47,152 bases of DNA from Atopobium sp. BS2. Its GTDB lineage: Bacteria > Actinomycetota > Coriobacteriia > Coriobacteriales > Atopobiaceae. The notes beneath the pieces are model-generated. The model was not told where the DNA came from, ran no database searches, and worked only from the letters and a program-made list of their open reading frames with translations. The DNA is taken from contig NZ_JDFG01000020.1 in the NCBI RefSeq assembly GCF_000565075.1, forward strand, positions 1 to 47,152. The letters run 5' to 3'. Made by a program: the position numbers and the translations under genes. Shown piece by piece: positions 25,521-33,244 of this stretch; position 1 is the first letter of the stretch, and every line of letters begins with the position of its first letter.

Positions 25521-26342
25521 TTATGCCACCTCTCCCTCAAGCTCTTTAAGTGCCTGCTCGTATTGCTCCTGGTTAGGAGCCTTACCGTGCCAACCTACCT
25601 GGTTCTCCATGAAGGAGACGCCCTTGCCCTTTACGGTGTGGGCAATGATAACGGTTGGCTGACCCTTGACGGTGCGAGCCTCAGCAAATGCAGCTGCAAG
25701 CTGATCAAAGTCGTGTCCATCAGCTACATCAATAACGTGGAATTTGAACGCCTTGAACTTCTCGTCAATTGGCTGTGGTGTGTTGATCTGATCAAGCGAG
25801 CCATCAAGCTGCAGGTTATTGTTGTCAACAATAAGCGTGAGGTTATCAAGCTGATGGTTGCCGGCAAACATGGCAGCCTCCCAGACCTGGCCCTCTTCGA
25901 TTTCGCCGTCGCCCAGAAGTGCGTAGACGCGGTAGTCCTTGTTGAACTTCTTGCCGGCCAGCGCCATACCAACGGCGGTGGAAACGCCCTGGCCAAGGGA
26001 GCCGGTACTCATGTCAACGCCAGGCGTATCGTTCATGTTTGGGTGACCCTGAAGGCGTGAGTTGAGCGCGCGGAAAGTCTTGAGCTCCTCCTTGGGGAAG
26101 AAGCCGCGCTCGGCCAAAACGCCGTAGAGCGCTGGGGTAACGTGCCCCTTTGAAAGCACAAAACGGTCCCTGCAAGGACAGTTTGGCTTGGTGGGGTCTA
26201 CGTGCATCTCCTTGAAGTAGAGATACGTTAGGATTTCTGTTGCAGAAAGCGAGCCACCGGGATGGCCGGATTTGGCCGTAAAGACCTGCGTGAGGATGCT
26301 TTTGCGCACCTCACGAGCAACCTGTTTAAGGTCGACGTCCAT
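25521..26342 (-). CDS. Transketolase, N-terminal subunit
   Basis: The 273-residue subunit binds the diphosphate end of thiamine diphosphate: SAKSGHPGGSLS-like TAKSGHPGGSLSATEI, GSLGQGVSTAVGMAL, and the metal-binding GDGEIEEG..N motif in LLGDGEIEEGQVWEAAMF. The ATG at 26342 follows AAAGGA. It is the third gene of the IIC-IIB-tktN-tktC operon. The split form is common in Firmicutes and Actinobacteria sugar-acid and pentose operons. Confidence 0.92.
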   Translation of the reverse strand: MDVDLKQVAREVRKSILTQVFTAKSGHPGGSLSATEILTYLYFKEMHVDPTKPNCPCRDRFVLSKGHVTPALYGVLAERGFFPKEELKTFRALNSRLQGHPNMNDTPGVDMSTGSLGQGVSTAVGMALAGKKFNKDYRVYALLGDGEIEEGQVWEAAMFAGNHQLDNLTLIVDNNNLQLDGSLDQINTPQPIDEKFKAFKFHVIDVADGHDFDQLAAAFAEARTVKGQPTVIIAHTVKGKGVSFMENQVGWHGKAPNQEQYEQALKELEGEVA

Positions 26343-26378
26343 GTAATTTCCTTTCACGTGCTACGTGCGAGTCAGCGC

Positions 26379-26663
26379 TTACAGACCGAACTTCTCGCTA
26401 AGCTTTTCCTTCATCTCATCCTTATCAAGAATGTTGGAGAGAATGATCTTCTCGTCCTCTGGAATGTCAGCGATAAAATCCTCAAGGTCGCGAGCAACAA
26501 TAAAGAGGTCAGCTGCACCGGGAGTAACGTCGGAAACGGTTGAGTGCTCAACCTCGACGCCGCTCACGCCCAGCTCATTCAAGACGTCCTGGATCTGCAT
26601 CTCAACCATAAGACTAGAACCAAGTCCACTTCCGCAACAACAAAGAATCTTCTGGATAGCCAT
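26379..26663 (-). CDS. PTS ascorbate-family IIB phosphocarrier
   Basis: The 94-residue protein has the phospho-Cys motif ILCCCGSGLGSS at 6-17, as in UlaB/SgaB proteins. The ATG at 26663 follows AAAGGGG; a longer upstream frame runs through the intercistronic hairpin and is not credible. Three Cys in a row are unusual, but one is at the expected place. It pairs with the IIC encoded just before it. No IIA gene is present in the operon, so IIA must come from elsewhere. Confidence 0.88.
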   Translation of the reverse strand: MAIQKILCCCGSGLGSSLMVEMQIQDVLNELGVSGVEVEHSTVSDVTPGAADLFIVARDLEDFIADIPEDEKIILSNILDKDEMKEKLSEKFGL

Positions 26664-26710
26664 AAAAGCCCCTTTCAATTCACCACGTGTGATATGTGGG
26701 TTACGTGGGT

Positions 26711-26748
26711 TAAAAAGTCGGGCCCCATCCAAGGACGAAGCCCGACCT
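26711..26748 (-). terminator. Internal terminator or attenuator between PTS IIC and IIB
   Basis: On the minus strand GTCGGGC pairs with GCCCGAC (26740-26746 and 26717-26723) and TTTTTAA follows. It lies between genes of one operon, so it should lower downstream expression relative to IIC. Between it and IIB, CCACGT..ACGTGG forms another inverted pair near 26680-26706. Confidence 0.7.
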
Positions 26749-26817
26749 AGATACCTAAATTCTACTCGCATTTTCTGCAGCAACTGCGATGTTTAGCTGC
26801 AATTCTGTGAGCGGATG

Positions 26818-28287
26818 CTACTCGGCCTTCTTCTCCTCTGCCTTCTTAGGAGCAACAAGGTTGAAGAGAATTGGGAGGCAGAAGCAGACAACGCAGATGC
26901 CCGTGAGAACTGCGCCCTGGACGTTCAGAGCAACGTTACCAAAGATCAGCGCCATGATAGAGAAGTCGGCGTCGGAGAAGGTAGCGGAGGTGAAGCCCAT
27001 GAGGGTGAAGACTGGCATGCACAGTGCAGGCAGGAAGGTAATGAGCAGACCGTGGACAAAAGAGCCAGCGATGCAGCCCTTGATGCCGCCCTCTGCGTTA
27101 CCAAAGACGCCTGCGGTTGCGCCGCAGAAGAAGTGAGGAACAACGCCTGGGAGGATCAGGGCAATAGCTGCGATCTGTGCATTAATGACACCAAGGATAA
27201 GCAGGCCCAGGATGCCGCCAACGAAGGAGCTCAGGAAGCCGATGATAACGGCGTTTGGAGCATAGGTGAATGCGATTGGGCAGTCGATTGCTGGCTTTGC
27301 ACCAGGGACAAGCTTCTGAGCAATACCCTTAAATGCAGGAACAATCTCGCCAATGATCAGACGGACACCGGACAGAATGATGTAAACACCACCAGCGAAG
27401 GAGAGGCCGCGGGTAAATGCCCAGACAATCCAGTTAGTGGTGGTCTCGGTACCAATGTTGAGCAGGTCGCCGAGGTGCTGGAGACCAGCATACTGTGGGT
27501 TAGAAACAAACTCTGCAGCGGTAGTTCCTGCAGGTACCAAGGTTAGAAGACCGCGACTGACAGCAACGCCGGTGATAACCAAGAACATGATGATCATGGT
27601 CAGACCGATGGAAACAGTGTTGTCGCGCAGGAAGATGAGACGCTTGGAGAACTTGATATTCTCGGTGCTATTCTCGCGATCGGAAGCAAAGAGCTTACCA
27701 ACCATACCAGCAAGCCAGTAACCAGCTCCGCCGAAGTGGCCAAGTGCAACGGAATCGCTGCCGGTAACCTTACGCATGGTTGGCTGGCAGTATGCAGGAG
27801 ACAGAACCATGATCAGAGCAAGCAAGCATGCGCCGGAGATGTAGAGCATCCAACCGGAAAGGCCGCCGACGTGCAGGATGATGGCGAGCATAGCTGCCAT
27901 GTAGAGGGTGTGGTGGCCGGTGAGGAAGATGTAGTTAAAGCGAGAAAAACGTGCGAGGACAATGTTTAGGACCATGCCGACGCACATGATGATTGCGGTT
28001 GCTTGGCCAAACTCGCCAAGTGCCAGGGAAACGACAGCCTCGTTGTTTGGGACGACACCCTGCATGTCAAAGGCAAAGTTGAAGATTTCACCAAAGGCCA
28101 GGAGGGAACCGGTCTGCAAGAAACCTGCACCTGCAGAAAGAACGAGGAAGCCGACGATGGTCTTGAGGGTGCCCTTGATGAGGTCCTCAACTGGCTTTCC
28201 CTGAAGTGCCAAACCTAGCAGGGCAACAAGACCGACTAGGATGGCTGGTGTTGATAACACATTGACAAAAAACTCAACAACAGGCAT
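26818..28287 (-). CDS. PTS ascorbate-family IIC permease (UlaA-like)
   Basis: The 489-residue polytopic membrane protein belongs to the L-ascorbate (SgaT/UlaA) class. It shows the N-terminal FVNVLSTPAILVGLVALLGL, the internal TGHHTLYMAAMLAI, and HFGGAGYWLAG, and a C-terminal VPHFFCGATAGVFGNAEGG. It imports a sugar acid or pentitol-like substrate as a phosphate ester. It leads an operon with IIB and transketolase, and the classic decarboxylase and epimerase genes of ascorbate use are absent here, so the substrate may differ. A minus-strand TACAAT lies about 90 bases upstream. Confidence 0.9.
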   Translation of the reverse strand: MPVVEFFVNVLSTPAILVGLVALLGLALQGKPVEDLIKGTLKTIVGFLVLSAGAGFLQTGSLLAFGEIFNFAFDMQGVVPNNEAVVSLALGEFGQATAIIMCVGMVLNIVLARFSRFNYIFLTGHHTLYMAAMLAIILHVGGLSGWMLYISGACLLALIMVLSPAYCQPTMRKVTGSDSVALGHFGGAGYWLAGMVGKLFASDRENSTENIKFSKRLIFLRDNTVSIGLTMIIMFLVITGVAVSRGLLTLVPAGTTAAEFVSNPQYAGLQHLGDLLNIGTETTTNWIVWAFTRGLSFAGGVYIILSGVRLIIGEIVPAFKGIAQKLVPGAKPAIDCPIAFTYAPNAVIIGFLSSFVGGILGLLILGVINAQIAAIALILPGVVPHFFCGATAGVFGNAEGGIKGCIAGSFVHGLLITFLPALCMPVFTLMGFTSATFSDADFSIMALIFGNVALNVQGAVLTGICVVCFCLPILFNLVAPKKAEEKKAE

Positions 28288-28637
28288 ACAAAACCCCTTT
28301 CAACAAAACGCGTGTGTGCAAGCGCGTAGAAACGACGGTGCGCGCGTTGCCTTAAACGTAGTGCTCTTCGTCTGATTGTAATCCATTTGTGTTTATTTTG
28401 TGTCGATTTATTTATGTTTTTGTAGGCCTAAACATTCACAATGTTCATTTGATAGAAAAATGAAGCTCAAAACAATAAGAAAGTGTACTCATAGAGCTGT
28501 CATGTAGATTTTTAAGGAACGGTTGATACAAGGTCCAGGCGATTATGTGTCCGCCTAACCAAAAACGTATAAACAATCTCAAATATGCACGAAAACTAGT
28601 CAAGAAATTGATATGCCGGAAAGTGGCGTCTGATTTG

Positions 28638-28816
28638 GGTAAAAAATCCGTTTAGTTGGAGATTTATTTTCTAGCTCGGCGTTTTGGCACTTACGTTTTT
28701 CCAGTTGAGCTTTTTTATAAAAGTTTCAATCAAAATTGACCGAGAGTTTATGCTGGTAGATGACCTGCATAGAATGCATACGTTTTTGTATATTCCAACT
28801 AAACGCATTTTTTACC
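28638..28816. repeat. 179-base segment with 22-base inverted ends (MITE-like)
   Basis: Bases 28638-28659 (GGTAAAAAAT..GTTTAGTTGG) match the reverse complement of 28795-28816 at 21 of 22 positions. The segment has no open frame worth calling and no clear target duplication. It lies in the 595-base gap 28288-28882, which otherwise holds the leader and likely promoter of the PTS IIC gene. A third copy of the end sequence lies at 47093-47114. It may be a small non-autonomous element or a paired regulatory site. Confidence 0.6.
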
Positions 28817-28882
28817 ACTTTGACTGCCAAAACGCTTATTTCGCGGTAAAAACGGTGGAAGTTCACTGATTATCAGGAAAAA

Positions 28883-28959
<77 letters not shown>

Positions 28960-29019
28960 TTATGTTTTGCCTTGTCCGATGGGATAAATCCATCAAACAT
29001 TTGCCGCTCTATGTTACCA

Positions 29020-29940
29020 CTACAACTTGCAGGTAGTGGAGAATCCTCGCCAACCTTTTGCTTGAGCTGCGGCTGCAATTGCGTCGGCAGCATCCTGTGA
29101 TTCGCAAAGTGCAAAAGAGCTGCTACCTGAGCCGGAAACCTGAGCGCCAAGAACGCCAGACTGTGCCTTTAGCCACTCCTCTACCTCGGCCACCTGTGGT
29201 TTTAGTGATTTTGCTGCTGGCGCAAGATTGTTGAAAAGGAGGCTTGCTACCTGCTGAATAAATTGCTTACTTGCATCGTGATCAGAAGTAGCACCCTGGC
29301 CAGCGTCACGCAAAAGCGCGGACAAATTCTCGTAGGACTCTGGTGCAATTGGTGACGTATCAAACTGGTCGTATGCCTCTTTGGTAACGACACCTGTTTC
29401 TGCTGGTAAAACAATGGCAAGAGGAGCGTCAACAGTAGACGTATAGGTTTCTACCAGCGTATCCCCAGCGCCAAGCATAAGTGATGGTCGCGGATCCAAG
29501 AAGAATGCAACGTCTGCGCCAACAGCCTTGGCTACCTCAACTACCAGTGGGTCTAGCGGGTCAACGCCCCAACGCTGGGCCAACAGATAGAGCGTCGCGG
29601 CGGCATCGGCGGACGATCCGCCCAGGCCGGCCTTCTCGGGAATGTGAACCTGCACGTCAATGGAAACATCTGGGGAAACTCCCAGCTTATCGGCGAGAAG
29701 AACCGCGGCCTTCCAGGTTGTTGTGCGCTCGGGCAACACGCAGAGCTGCGGCTCATGTGTAACCGTAAGCTCCGGCGCGTCATCGACAACAACAGTGTCG
29801 TACAGCGCAACGGGAACCATGAGTGAATCTACTTTATGGTATCCTCGCTGGTCTTTCTGAACGTGAATCCCCAAGTGAAGATTGACCTTGCAAGGAATTT
29901 TGATGGTTTGGCGTCCAAAATTGGACAACGAGGCAGCCAT
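29020..29940 (-). CDS. ispE: 4-diphosphocytidyl-2-C-methyl-D-erythritol kinase
   Basis: This 306-residue GHMP kinase phosphorylates CDP-methylerythritol in the non-mevalonate isoprenoid pathway. It has an N-terminal KVNLHLGIHVQKDQRGYHKVDS-like substrate region, the ATP loop PEKAGLGGSSADAAATL near 103-119 and a C-terminal GAQVSGSGSSSFAL motif. A gene beginning MAAS is preceded by the veg-like gene 40 bases upstream, a pairing also seen in Firmicutes, where veg and ispE are close. No truncation is seen. Confidence 0.93.
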   Translation of the reverse strand: MAASLSNFGRQTIKIPCKVNLHLGIHVQKDQRGYHKVDSLMVPVALYDTVVVDDAPELTVTHEPQLCVLPERTTTWKAAVLLADKLGVSPDVSIDVQVHIPEKAGLGGSSADAAATLYLLAQRWGVDPLDPLVVEVAKAVGADVAFFLDPRPSLMLGAGDTLVETYTSTVDAPLAIVLPAETGVVTKEAYDQFDTSPIAPESYENLSALLRDAGQGATSDHDASKQFIQQVASLLFNNLAPAAKSLKPQVAEVEEWLKAQSGVLGAQVSGSGSSSFALCESQDAADAIAAAAQAKGWRGFSTTCKL

Positions 29941-29979
29941 GAGTGTGAGCCTAGTCGAAGTGATGCGGGCGCTTCTGAA

Positions 29980-30270
29980 CTACTCTTCAAACTCGAAGTC
30001 AAACAAACGCTCACCGGTCTCAAAATCAAAAAGCTCAACAGTGCCGGTCAGAACGTCAACGTACTGGTAGGACTGGCGGGCAGTGCGACCGCGGCGCTCG
30101 CCAACCTCAACGATAAAAAGAGATGGATGCGCCATGACCAGGGTGCCTGTGCGCTCAACAATACGAGAACGTCCCATGTTGGCCTTGACCTTGAGTTTTT
30201 GGCCCTGAAGTGAGCTGAGCTTCTCGTGAATCTCGTCTACACGATTAACTGGTGGAATCTCGTTTTCCAT
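29980..30270 (-). CDS. veg: Veg-like protein
   Basis: The 96-residue protein matches the Veg family: the first helix EIHEKLSSLQGQKLKVKANMGR, then a small beta barrel (GTLVMAHPSLFIVEV) and SYQYVDVLTGTVEL at the end. Veg is linked to biofilm matrix control in Bacillus, and the family fold resembles small nucleic-acid-binding barrels. ATG 30270 has GGAGG upstream. It starts the ispE unit and is divergent from the repeat array and the 30618 gene. Confidence 0.85.
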   Translation of the reverse strand: MENEIPPVNRVDEIHEKLSSLQGQKLKVKANMGRSRIVERTGTLVMAHPSLFIVEVGERRGRTARQSYQYVDVLTGTVELFDFETGERLFDFEFEE

Positions 30271-30431
30271 CAATCCTCCAAGTCAATCAGTACGTTTGCG
30301 GTGCGACACGTTGATGTGTCGGAGATTTGTACCGGTCGACAAACAATAGTCAGAATTTCCGAAACTCCACTATACGAGGTAGAAAATAAAATCTCAAGGT
30401 TTTACAACAAATGTCACGGGAACAACATCAG

Positions 30432-30563
30432 TCGATCGGTCAGGTTTGCGTCAAGATCGCGAGAAGATCGCGAGAAGATCGTATCAGGCGCGCGTCAGAT
30501 TTGCGTCAGGTTGGCATCGGACTTGCAACGACAGCGCGTCAGAACCCCAACAAATTTATGACA
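30432..30563. repeat. Degenerate tandem array, 11-base period (about 12 units)
   Basis: From 30432 the sequence can be read in 11-base units without a gap, for example GGTTTGCGTCA, AGATCGCGAGA (twice), AGATCGTATCA, GGCGCGCGTCA and GATTTGCGTCA. The reverse complement of the common unit, TGACGCAAA, is the same as that of the array at 32376-32580. The array fills most of the 30271-30617 gap and ends on the -35 of the promoter at 30558. It is not CRISPR: there are no spacers. The period is near one DNA turn, which suggests a protein-binding array. Confidence 0.75.
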
Positions 30564-30585
30564 AATAGGGGTCCTCTGATAAAAT
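30558..30585 (+). promoter_or_regulatory. Likely promoter of the 30618 membrane-protein gene
   Basis: ATGACA at 30558-30563 and TAAAAT at 30580-30585 each match five of six consensus bases and are 16 apart. The -35 is part of the last 11-base repeat, so whatever binds the array could control this promoter. Confidence 0.6.
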
Positions 30586-30617
30586 TAGTAACTAACTTCA
30601 AAACACAAGGAGGCCCA

Positions 30618-31352
30618 ATGACTGAGACTCTGGGATATGCCATCAGTAAGACCTGGTATATCGTGCTTATTTTTGTTGCTCTTGCTATCGGAATCGCATT
30701 CCTTTCCAAAAAGAAATCATCTAAAGCTCTTGTTGCTTTATCAGCGCTTTGCCTGGTATTTAGCGTAGGGTCGTTCGCATTTGGTGGATTGACTGTTTCT
30801 GAAGCACAGTCCAAAGGCGCTTCATCTGAACAGCTCAATTCCATGAACCTTATCGAGCTTGTCCAGGCTAACCAAGCCGCACCAGCTCAGACCTCTGTTA
30901 ATGATGTCAACGAGCTCTACAACAAGATCGTTTACGTCTATCAGTACGGCTCGCCTATTTCGCAGTCGCTCGCGAGCGACAATCCCTTTGTTCACCATGA
31001 TCTACCTTGGGTAGCAGCGACTCTTCCAGAGCTGAAGAAGGAGTTTGACAGAAACGAAGTAGTCTATGTGTCAACAAACAGTCAGATTTTCAAACAACTG
31101 CACATCAACCCTGGTGAAAACGCCGTCGAGCCTTTTATATTCTTTGTTACTTCGGTCAATCCAGCTGGAAGAATTTTCCCACTTACAACTGGCGATATGT
31201 CTCGTACTGGCAAAAAAGATGGCGATAAAATCACGGTTGGTGACAATCTTGAGTTTACGCTTCGCACGGTTCATACCGATCAGGGAGACTATGTGCTTGG
31301 CCTTAACTACCAGGTCCTTTTGGCTATCAGCAGTTACTACAAGGACTATTAA
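30618..31352 (+). CDS. Membrane protein of unknown function
   Basis: I do not recognise this 244-residue protein. Two N-terminal membrane spans (TWYIVLIFVALAIGIAFL, and ALVALSALCLVFSVGSFAFGG) enclose a short KKKSSK loop. The rest, about residues 65-244, should lie outside the cell and has no Cys. It contains EVVYVSTNSQIFK, VEPFIFFVTSVNP and a beta-rich end (KITVGDNLEFTLRTVHTDQGDYVLGLNYQVLLA). The ATG at 30618 follows AAGGAGG at ideal spacing. It stands alone between a repeat array with a promoter and a terminator, so expression is probably independent and array-dependent. Confidence 0.75.
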   Translation: MTETLGYAISKTWYIVLIFVALAIGIAFLSKKKSSKALVALSALCLVFSVGSFAFGGLTVSEAQSKGASSEQLNSMNLIELVQANQAAPAQTSVNDVNELYNKIVYVYQYGSPISQSLASDNPFVHHDLPWVAATLPELKKEFDRNEVVYVSTNSQIFKQLHINPGENAVEPFIFFVTSVNPAGRIFPLTTGDMSRTGKKDGDKITVGDNLEFTLRTVHTDQGDYVLGLNYQVLLAISSYYKDY

Positions 31353-31440
31353 TATTTTTCGGAGTTCCAATAAATGCGCGATTGTAGAGCGTCACTAAAC
31401 ACGCAGGTACAACGCTTACGCACGATAAACTGCTACAAAA

Positions 31441-31467
31441 AAACTCCCATTCATGTGGATGGGAGTT
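31441..31467. terminator. Two-way terminator between the membrane protein gene and nagB
   Basis: AAACTCCCAT and ATGGGAGTTT form a perfect stem over a 7-base loop. TTGTTTTC follows on the plus strand and a T-rich stretch (AAAAAAAC reversed) on the minus strand. It serves both converging units. Confidence 0.8.
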
Positions 31468-31515
31468 TTGTTTTCTCGACAGGTGCTTTTTTAGAAGCTT
31501 TGGGTCAACCAGACT

Positions 31516-32250
31516 TTACTCAGCTGGGCAGAGCGAGAGGGCGGCCTCGTCAGCAATAACGGTGCAGTTAGTATGAAGCTGCAGGATAGAGGCTGGGCAC
31601 TGAGGCGAAACGTTGCCGTAGCACATGTCGTAAACAGCCTTAGCCTTGTCCTCACCGCTAGCCACAATCAGAATGCTGCGCGCGAACATGATGGTCTGCG
31701 TACCCATGGTGTAGGCCTGACGAGGGACGTCCTCCATGCGCTCAAACAGGCGGCTATTTGCCTGAATGGTGCTCTCGGTAAGATCAACGCAATGCGTACC
31801 CTTGGAGAAATGGTCGTCAGGCTCGTTGAAGCCAATATGACCATTGTGGCCAATACCAAGAAGCTGCAGGTCAGGATAGCCAGCCTTAGCAACAAGCCTA
31901 TCGTACTCGGCGCAAGCTGCCTCGACGTCAGGATTAGAGCCGTCGGGCACATGAGTGTTCTCAAGATCAATATTTACCAGGTCAAAGAGGTTTTTGCGCA
32001 TGAAATAGTGATAGCTCTGAGGATCGTCGTGAGAAAGACCACGGTACTCGTCAAGGTTATACGTAGAAACCTGCGAGAAGTCCAGGTCTCCCCTCTTGCA
32101 CCAATCAGCGAGCTGAGCATAGGTGCCAATTGGCGTTGAACCAGTTGCCAGACCAAGAACACAATTTGGCTTCAGAATAATTTGTGCAGAAATGACATTT
32201 GCAGCTTTTCTACTCATGTCCTCGTAATCGCGAGTGCGAACAATCCTCAT
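31516..32250 (-). CDS. nagB: Glucosamine-6-phosphate deaminase
   Basis: The 244-residue enzyme converts glucosamine-6-phosphate to fructose-6-phosphate and ammonia. It has the substrate loop LGLATGSTPIGTY, YNLDEYRGL with the catalytic Asp, the LLGIGHNGHIGFNEP active-site motif and the lid sequence YTMGTQTIMFARS. The ATG at 32250 follows TTGGAGGAAAGC. It would take up amino sugars freed by MupG or other hydrolases, but no nagA is in the window. Confidence 0.95.
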   Translation of the reverse strand: MRIVRTRDYEDMSRKAANVISAQIILKPNCVLGLATGSTPIGTYAQLADWCKRGDLDFSQVSTYNLDEYRGLSHDDPQSYHYFMRKNLFDLVNIDLENTHVPDGSNPDVEAACAEYDRLVAKAGYPDLQLLGIGHNGHIGFNEPDDHFSKGTHCVDLTESTIQANSRLFERMEDVPRQAYTMGTQTIMFARSILIVASGEDKAKAVYDMCYGNVSPQCPASILQLHTNCTVIADEAALSLCPAE

Positions 32251-32313
32251 GCTTTCCTCCAAGACAGAAGTCACAGTTACATTTAGTTTAACATTTGAAA
32301 CAAAGAAAAAAGT

Positions 32314-32358
32314 AACCGGTCGGCGAGAAGAACAAATATCTCGCTGACCGGTTTTGAC
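32314..32358 (-). terminator. Terminator after rdgB built from the 8-mer
   Basis: AACCGGTCGGCGAGA at 32314-32328 pairs with TCTCGCTGACCGGTT over a short loop with one wobble. On the minus strand the stem is followed by ACTTTTTTC. Its inner part contains GGCGAGAA. It separates rdgB and its repeat array from nagB. Confidence 0.8.
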
Positions 32359-32375
32359 CTGTTATATGGCGTGTT

Positions 32376-32580
32376 TCTGTCGCTATTCTGTTGCGATTCT
32401 GTCGCGATTCTGTCGCGATTCTAACGTAGGGCTGACGCCAATCTGACGCGGCGGTAGTTTTCTGTCTGGAATCTGTCAGGAATCTGTCGCGATTCTAACG
32501 TGAGTCTGACATAGCGGCAGTTATCTGTCAGAAATCTGACGCAAACCTGACATGACCCTGACGAGAATCTGACGCGAAAC
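32376..32580. repeat. Degenerate tandem array, 11-base period (about 17 units)
   Basis: Reading in 11-base units gives TCTGTCGCTAT, TCTGTTGCGAT, TCTGTCGCGAT (twice), TCTAACGTAGG, GCTGACGCCAA and TCTGACGCGGC. An 8-base spacer GGTAGTTT follows, then five more units, then a related spacer GGCAGTTA and a last block of five. The two spacers divide a higher-order repeat. The array fills the 3' side of rdgB in the 32251-32591 gap. Since 11 is not a multiple of three and stops occur, it is not coding. Confidence 0.85.
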
Positions 32581-32591
32581 CTACGCCGTGC

Positions 32592-33242
32592 CTATCCCAG
32601 AATCTGCTTGGAAAGATCCTGCAGAGCGTGGAAACGATGAGATATAGCGTTCTTCTCGTCAGGCTCAAGCTCTGCCATGGTTTTACCTGGAGCATCCTCT
32701 GGCCAGAAGAGTGGGTCGTAACCAAAACCGTTGTGACCCTTTGGCTCATGGCCAATAACGCCCTCGCAGTCACCCTCTCCTACCAGCACAGATCCGTCTC
32801 TGTAGACCAGAGCAACGGTGGAGTGGAAGCGAGCAGTGCGATCCTCATCAGCAACGTTAGCAAGCTCAGCCAAAAGCTTCTGATTGTTTGCAGCATCATT
32901 GCCATGCTCGCCAGCATAACGAGCAGAATAGATTCCAGGAGCTCCGTCCAGAGCGTCAACGCAAATGCCGGAGTCGTCTGCAATAGCCGCTACGCAATCT
33001 ACCTCGTCAAGCGCAGCCATTGCCTTAATCAGAGCGTTGTCACGGAACGACTGGCCATTCTCCTCTGGATCAGGAAAATCGCCCAGCTGTCCAAGCGCTA
33101 CAAAGCTCATACCAGGCATTACCTTAGAGAGGATAGCCTCAATCTCAACAAGTTTGTGAGCGTTGCCTGTTGCAACTACCACGGTTGTATTTGGATCAAA
33201 GGTCACAGCGTTAGAACCCTGATTTTCACTGTTTTGACTCAT
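32592..33242 (-). CDS. rdgB: XTP/dITP pyrophosphatase
   Basis: The 216-residue Ham1-family enzyme removes inosine and xanthosine triphosphates before they enter DNA. The N-terminal VVVATGNAHKLVEIEAIL, the Ser-Gly loop ADDSGICVDALDGAPGIYSARYAG, and GHNGFGYDPLF are all intact, as is SHRFHAL at the end. It starts two bases past the rph stop and has a GGGAG site inside the rph tail, so it is coupled to rph, a widespread pairing. Confidence 0.94.
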   Translation of the reverse strand: MSQNSENQGSNAVTFDPNTTVVVATGNAHKLVEIEAILSKVMPGMSFVALGQLGDFPDPEENGQSFRDNALIKAMAALDEVDCVAAIADDSGICVDALDGAPGIYSARYAGEHGNDAANNQKLLAELANVADEDRTARFHSTVALVYRDGSVLVGEGDCEGVIGHEPKGHNGFGYDPLFWPEDAPGKTMAELEPDEKNAISHRFHALQDLSKQILG

Positions 33243-33244
33243 GG

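Noticed and set aside
28288-28637. Riboswitch or leader RNA before the ascorbate-type PTS gene
   Set aside because: I find no terminator/antiterminator pair or recognised motif there. Only a possible -10 and short GC inverse pairs are visible.
28741-28869. Short plus-strand open frame in the 28.7 kb gap
   Set aside because: No ribosome site is present, it crosses the inverted repeat end, and it has no conserved features.
32376-32580. CRISPR array
   Set aside because: The 11-base units run end to end and drift in sequence. There are no unique spacers, no 25-40 base repeats and no cas genes in the window.
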